Origin: Seohaeicola saemankumensis
GTDB lineage: Bacteria > Pseudomonadota > Alphaproteobacteria > Rhodobacterales > Rhodobacteraceae
Assembly: GCF_042678485.1 (NCBI RefSeq)
Contig: NZ_JBHTKR010000006.1
Coordinates: forward strand, 326,523-390,522
Direction of reading: 5' to 3'
DNA: 64,000 nt
Every line of letters starts with the position of its first letter. Position 1 is the stretch's first letter. Below the pieces are notes generated by a model. The model worked only from the letters and a program-made list of their open reading frames with translations, was not told the DNA's origin and made no database searches. Positions 61,388 to 64,000 of the stretch are shown here, in pieces. Both the position numbers and the translations under genes were made by a program.

Positions 61388-62323
61388 ATGGGAGCGCTGA
61401 CCTCAGGTCTTCAAGGGTTCAGCGCCGTGTGGTGCCGGCAGACGCCTGCCGTGCGTGGCATCCTGCTGATGTGCCTGTCGACTGTGGCCTTTTCGATCAT
61501 GCACGGGTTGGTGCGCTTCGTCTCGGAAGTACTGCCGCCCTTTCAGATCGCCTTCTTTCGCAACGTCTTCGGTTTGGCATTTCTGCTACCGCTCTTGATG
61601 CGCTCTCGATTTGCAATACTGCGCACAAAGAGGATCGGTTTGCATGCGCTGCGGGGCGTCATCAATATCGTCGCGATGCTCATGTTCTTTACCGCGCTGT
61701 CGATCTCGCCAATTGCAAAGGTTACGGCGCTCAGCTTCACCGCACCGATCTTCATGGCCATTCTGGCGGTCCTCGTGCTGGGAGAGCGTTTTCGCATCTA
61801 CAGATGGCTGGCGATCCTGTTCGGCTTCTTGGGCATGCTTATCATCCTGCGGCCGGGTCTGGTCGCGATAGATACCGGCGCATTACTGGTCACCTGCTCG
61901 GCTGCGCTATGGGCCGTGGCGATGGTCCTGATCAAGATTTTGTCGCGCACGGAGTCAAGTTTGACCATCGTCGCCTACATGGGGATCTTCCTCGGGATAT
62001 TTTCGATCTTTCCGGCGCTTTGGGTTTGGCAGCCCTTCGGTCTGCAAACGCTGGGCTGGATGATACTGATCGGTCTCTTCGGCTCGATCGCACAAATGTC
62101 GCTCAGCCAGTCCTTGAAGGAAACCGATCCCACTGCACTGATGCCGTTCGATTTCCTCAAGCTGATATGGACAGCATTGATCGGAGCGTGGTTTTTCGGC
62201 GAAATTCCGGATATTTACACTATGATCGGGGCAACCGTCATCTTTTCGTCGGGCCTTTTCATCGCATGGCGCGAACGGCAGACGAAGCAAACCGCTTCAT
62301 CTCACACCGCGCCCTTGGCGTAG
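61388..62323 (+). CDS. EamA/DMT-family transporter
   Basis: A 311-residue drug/metabolite transporter with ten hydrophobic segments in two EamA halves. Typical stretches are FQIAFFRNVFGLAFLLPLL and SFTAPIFMAILAVLVLGERF. It probably exports a metabolite. It converges on the LysR gene. Confidence 0.9.
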   Translation: MGALTSGLQGFSAVWCRQTPAVRGILLMCLSTVAFSIMHGLVRFVSEVLPPFQIAFFRNVFGLAFLLPLLMRSRFAILRTKRIGLHALRGVINIVAMLMFFTALSISPIAKVTALSFTAPIFMAILAVLVLGERFRIYRWLAILFGFLGMLIILRPGLVAIDTGALLVTCSAALWAVAMVLIKILSRTESSLTIVAYMGIFLGIFSIFPALWVWQPFGLQTLGWMILIGLFGSIAQMSLSQSLKETDPTALMPFDFLKLIWTALIGAWFFGEIPDIYTMIGATVIFSSGLFIAWRERQTKQTASSHTAPLA

Positions 62324-62438
62324 CGCTAGCGTCCGCGACAGGCCAAAATGGATGGGGACGGCCAGTTGAACATATCGGCTCTTTACGCACAACGTATGAC
62401 AGCTTGAGCAGCCCAGAGCGGAGGTTCATTCGATTGCG

Positions 62439-63335
62439 TCAATCCAGCCTCATGCCTTGCGCCGCCGCGCATTCTTCGAGAAGCCACTCATAGACGGCGC
62501 GAACAGCTTTCCGACGCCCGGCGCGCGCGTTGACCACAAGGTAGTACCCACCGAAATCAATCTCCACATCGGCGAGTTCGACCAAAGCGCCCGACTGGCG
62601 TTCCGGTTCGGCGAGGTTCTTATCCATGAGCACGGGTCCAAGACCGGCCACAGCCGACTGGATCGCAAGAATTGCACTAAGAGGATGGGGCAGTTTTAGG
62701 TCCAGTGCGTCATCAAGTCCTGCCTGCTGGAACCATTCGGGCCAGAGGCGGAACGTCGCTTCTTCGATCAGAGGGCCAGTTGCAAGGGCCCGAAGATCTA
62801 CCTTCCCATTGGACATTGGAGCGAAGCCCGGCGCCGCGTATGCCCGAACGGCAGATCTAAAAAGCAGATGGTATCCCTCCGCCGGTTTACCGCGCACGTA
62901 TCTCAGTCCCATGTCGAAGTCATGAGCATCGATATCCATGACCTGTGTTGTCACGGATAGCTTGAGATCGATTTCGGGATGTCTGGCCCTGAGGTTTGCA
63001 AGCCTTGGGATCAGCCATTTTTGGGCGACGGTATTCTCTGTTGTGAGCGTCACGGTGCCCTGCGGAGGAATCGAGAGCGCCTCGGTTGCGTGGGCTATCT
63101 GATCGAAAGCAGGCGTGATCTCGGAGAGGTATGTGCGACCTTGTTCTGTCAAGGCGACGCCTGTGTTCTGTGCTTGAAAAAGATGAACGTTGAGACGCTT
63201 CTCCAAGCCTCGAACATGTCGGGAGATAGCGGAGTGAGACACGTTCAACTCTTCAGCGGCCTTGGTGAAACTTCCCAGTCGCCCGGCCGCCTCGAAAGCG
63301 CGCAGAGCGTTCAAAGGGGGTAAAATTCGTCGCAT
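62439..63335 (-). CDS. LysR-family regulator, GcvA-like
   Basis: A 298-residue LysR regulator of the GcvA group. The winged helix (about 5-65) reads LNALRAFEAAGRLGSFTKAA and LNVSHSAISRHVRGLEKRL. ATG 63335 (MRRILPPLNAL) is the usual start; the open frame upstream has no such features. It is divergent from the small gene at 63439. Confidence 0.9.
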   Translation of the reverse strand: MRRILPPLNALRAFEAAGRLGSFTKAAEELNVSHSAISRHVRGLEKRLNVHLFQAQNTGVALTEQGRTYLSEITPAFDQIAHATEALSIPPQGTVTLTTENTVAQKWLIPRLANLRARHPEIDLKLSVTTQVMDIDAHDFDMGLRYVRGKPAEGYHLLFRSAVRAYAAPGFAPMSNGKVDLRALATGPLIEEATFRLWPEWFQQAGLDDALDLKLPHPLSAILAIQSAVAGLGPVLMDKNLAEPERQSGALVELADVEIDFGGYYLVVNARAGRRKAVRAVYEWLLEECAAAQGMRLD

Positions 63336-63438
63336 TCTTCTTTGTGACTTTTTGGAACAAGCGGAGTCAAGAAATGGTGTTTGAGCAAATTGGGGACAGC
63401 GGTGCAGATTTGGAGCGAGACAAACCCAGGAGTACGCC

Positions 63439-63663
63439 ATGCAATCGATCGATCAACGAGACTTTGAAGTTTGCCGGGCGCGGGCCATTCGGGCGCACGC
63501 TGGCATCAATGACGTCGTGAACAGGTGTCTTACTGCACTCCATATCGTCATCCAATTTTTCGACACTCCTCACCAAATATCCCCTCGGCTTTGTCGGGAC
63601 GCTGGGCTGAACGAACTGGACATCGAGCGGGACCGCATCGCCAAGTCACCACTGATCCGCTAA
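63439..63663 (+). CDS. Small DUF1127-like protein
   Basis: A 74-residue protein. The C-terminal SPRLCRDAGLNELDIERDRI resembles the DUF1127 motif (L-x-D-x-GL-x3-DI). An AGGAG box lies six bases before ATG 63439. It is divergent from the GcvA-like regulator and may be its target. Confidence 0.55.
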   Translation: MQSIDQRDFEVCRARAIRAHAGINDVVNRCLTALHIVIQFFDTPHQISPRLCRDAGLNELDIERDRIAKSPLIR

Positions 63664-63868
63664 GGCAAAATCGAGCTTGGTGTGCCAACCAAATTCCTAT
63701 TGTGCCTTTGGCAGTCTTCCAGCAACCGTCACAGGCGGGCGTTGTCATCACGGCGAAACGCTAACTTCGGTCATTCGCGTGAAGCAAGTCGATTGGCCTT
63801 TTGGTTCGCAAATCAGACCTCACCAAATCCTTTGGGGAACGTCTTCTTTTCGCACATGACGGGTTTTG

Positions 63869-64000
63869 GTGGAAACTGCGGCGAACGACCGGTCCGAGCC
63901 CGAAGCGACTGGGTCGAAGTATTTGACTTTGCAGGAAGCGTATTATCAACTTCACGAGAATGCGGAGGGTCTTGGCATGGTCGAAGTCGGCTGGATTACA
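63869..64000 (+). CDS. Possible start of a gene cut by the right edge
   Basis: From GTG 63869 a frame runs open to the end of the window, reading VETAANDRSEPEATGSKYL onward with EAYYQLHENAEGLGMVEVGW. The composition looks coding, but no ribosome site is clear and the family cannot be told from about 44 codons. A start further upstream is not excluded. Confidence 0.4.
   Translation, partial: METAANDRSEPEATGSKYLTLQEAYYQLHENAEGLGMVEVGWIT

Noticed and set aside
1..64000. CRISPR arrays, tRNA or rRNA genes, phage genes and replication origins
   Set aside because: No regular short repeats with spacers, no tRNA-like folds, no phage or replication-initiation motifs were seen on reading; a covariance-model search would be decisive for tRNAs and small RNAs.

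Overview
The window is GC-rich alphaproteobacterial DNA. The SecF end, codon use, TRAP and PotABCD-type importers, Tat-exported binding proteins and an IS6-family element together suggest Rhodobacterales (Paracoccus/Roseobacter-like); this is inference, because no rRNA or other taxonomic marker is present. No tRNA, rRNA, CRISPR or phage module was seen. Most of the window is accessory catabolic DNA for small organic acids and amides.

Region 1 (1-23.2 kb). After the 3' end of secF come two divergent operons. The minus operon (10206 to 573) encodes a Tat-exported binding protein, two permeases, an ATPase, a PuuE-like NodB-fold protein, a CaiB/BaiF CoA-transferase, an acyl-CoA dehydrogenase, an MFS carrier and a CitE-like CoA-ester lyase. 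The plus operon (10569 to 16313) encodes an MmgE/PrpD protein, a cupin, an SDR-fold protein without the usual catalytic residues, a crotonase, a MaoC-like hydratase and a MatB-like acyl-CoA synthetase. An amidase and a GntR-FCD regulator follow on the minus strand, then a TRAP importer, a DUF4242 protein and a LysR regulator. The CoA-transferase, MaoC hydratase, CitE lyase, acyl-CoA dehydrogenase, PrpD and TRAP set resembles itaconate-type C5-diacid degradation. Related palindromes lie in the two main promoter regions.

Region 2 (23.2-26.8 kb) holds a small cytochrome c, a secreted protein of unknown function, a GYD protein and an intact IS6-family element.

Region 3 (26.8-57.7 kb) lies between two direct copies of that IS element. 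It carries hyuA/hyuB with an AraC regulator. Next is a LysR-controlled pxpA-BCCP-biotin carboxylase-pxpB-pxpC operon that looks like a split urea-carboxylase-type enzyme. Then comes a signal-less PotD-like protein coupled to a GntR protein with two DNA-binding domains. An ABC importer follows with one permease pair but two different ATPases, one lacking the switch histidine. Two SDRs, an amidase, a metal-type NodB deacetylase, a CxxC protein and a CobW-type GTPase complete the block. Ring-opening, carboxylating, amide-cleaving and deacylating enzymes together suggest uptake and breakdown of a cyclic or acylated amide or amine; the substrate is unknown. A TetR/cupin pair with a NemR-like operator, two ZIP transporters, a NIPSNAP protein and an unrecognised membrane protein fill the rest.

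Region 4 (57.7-64 kb) starts with the second IS copy, whose transposase has lost a catalytic Asp. It continues with a lipoprotein, a soluble CadC-like regulator with TPRs, an EamA exporter, a GcvA-like LysR regulator, a DUF1127-like small protein and an incomplete gene at the right edge.
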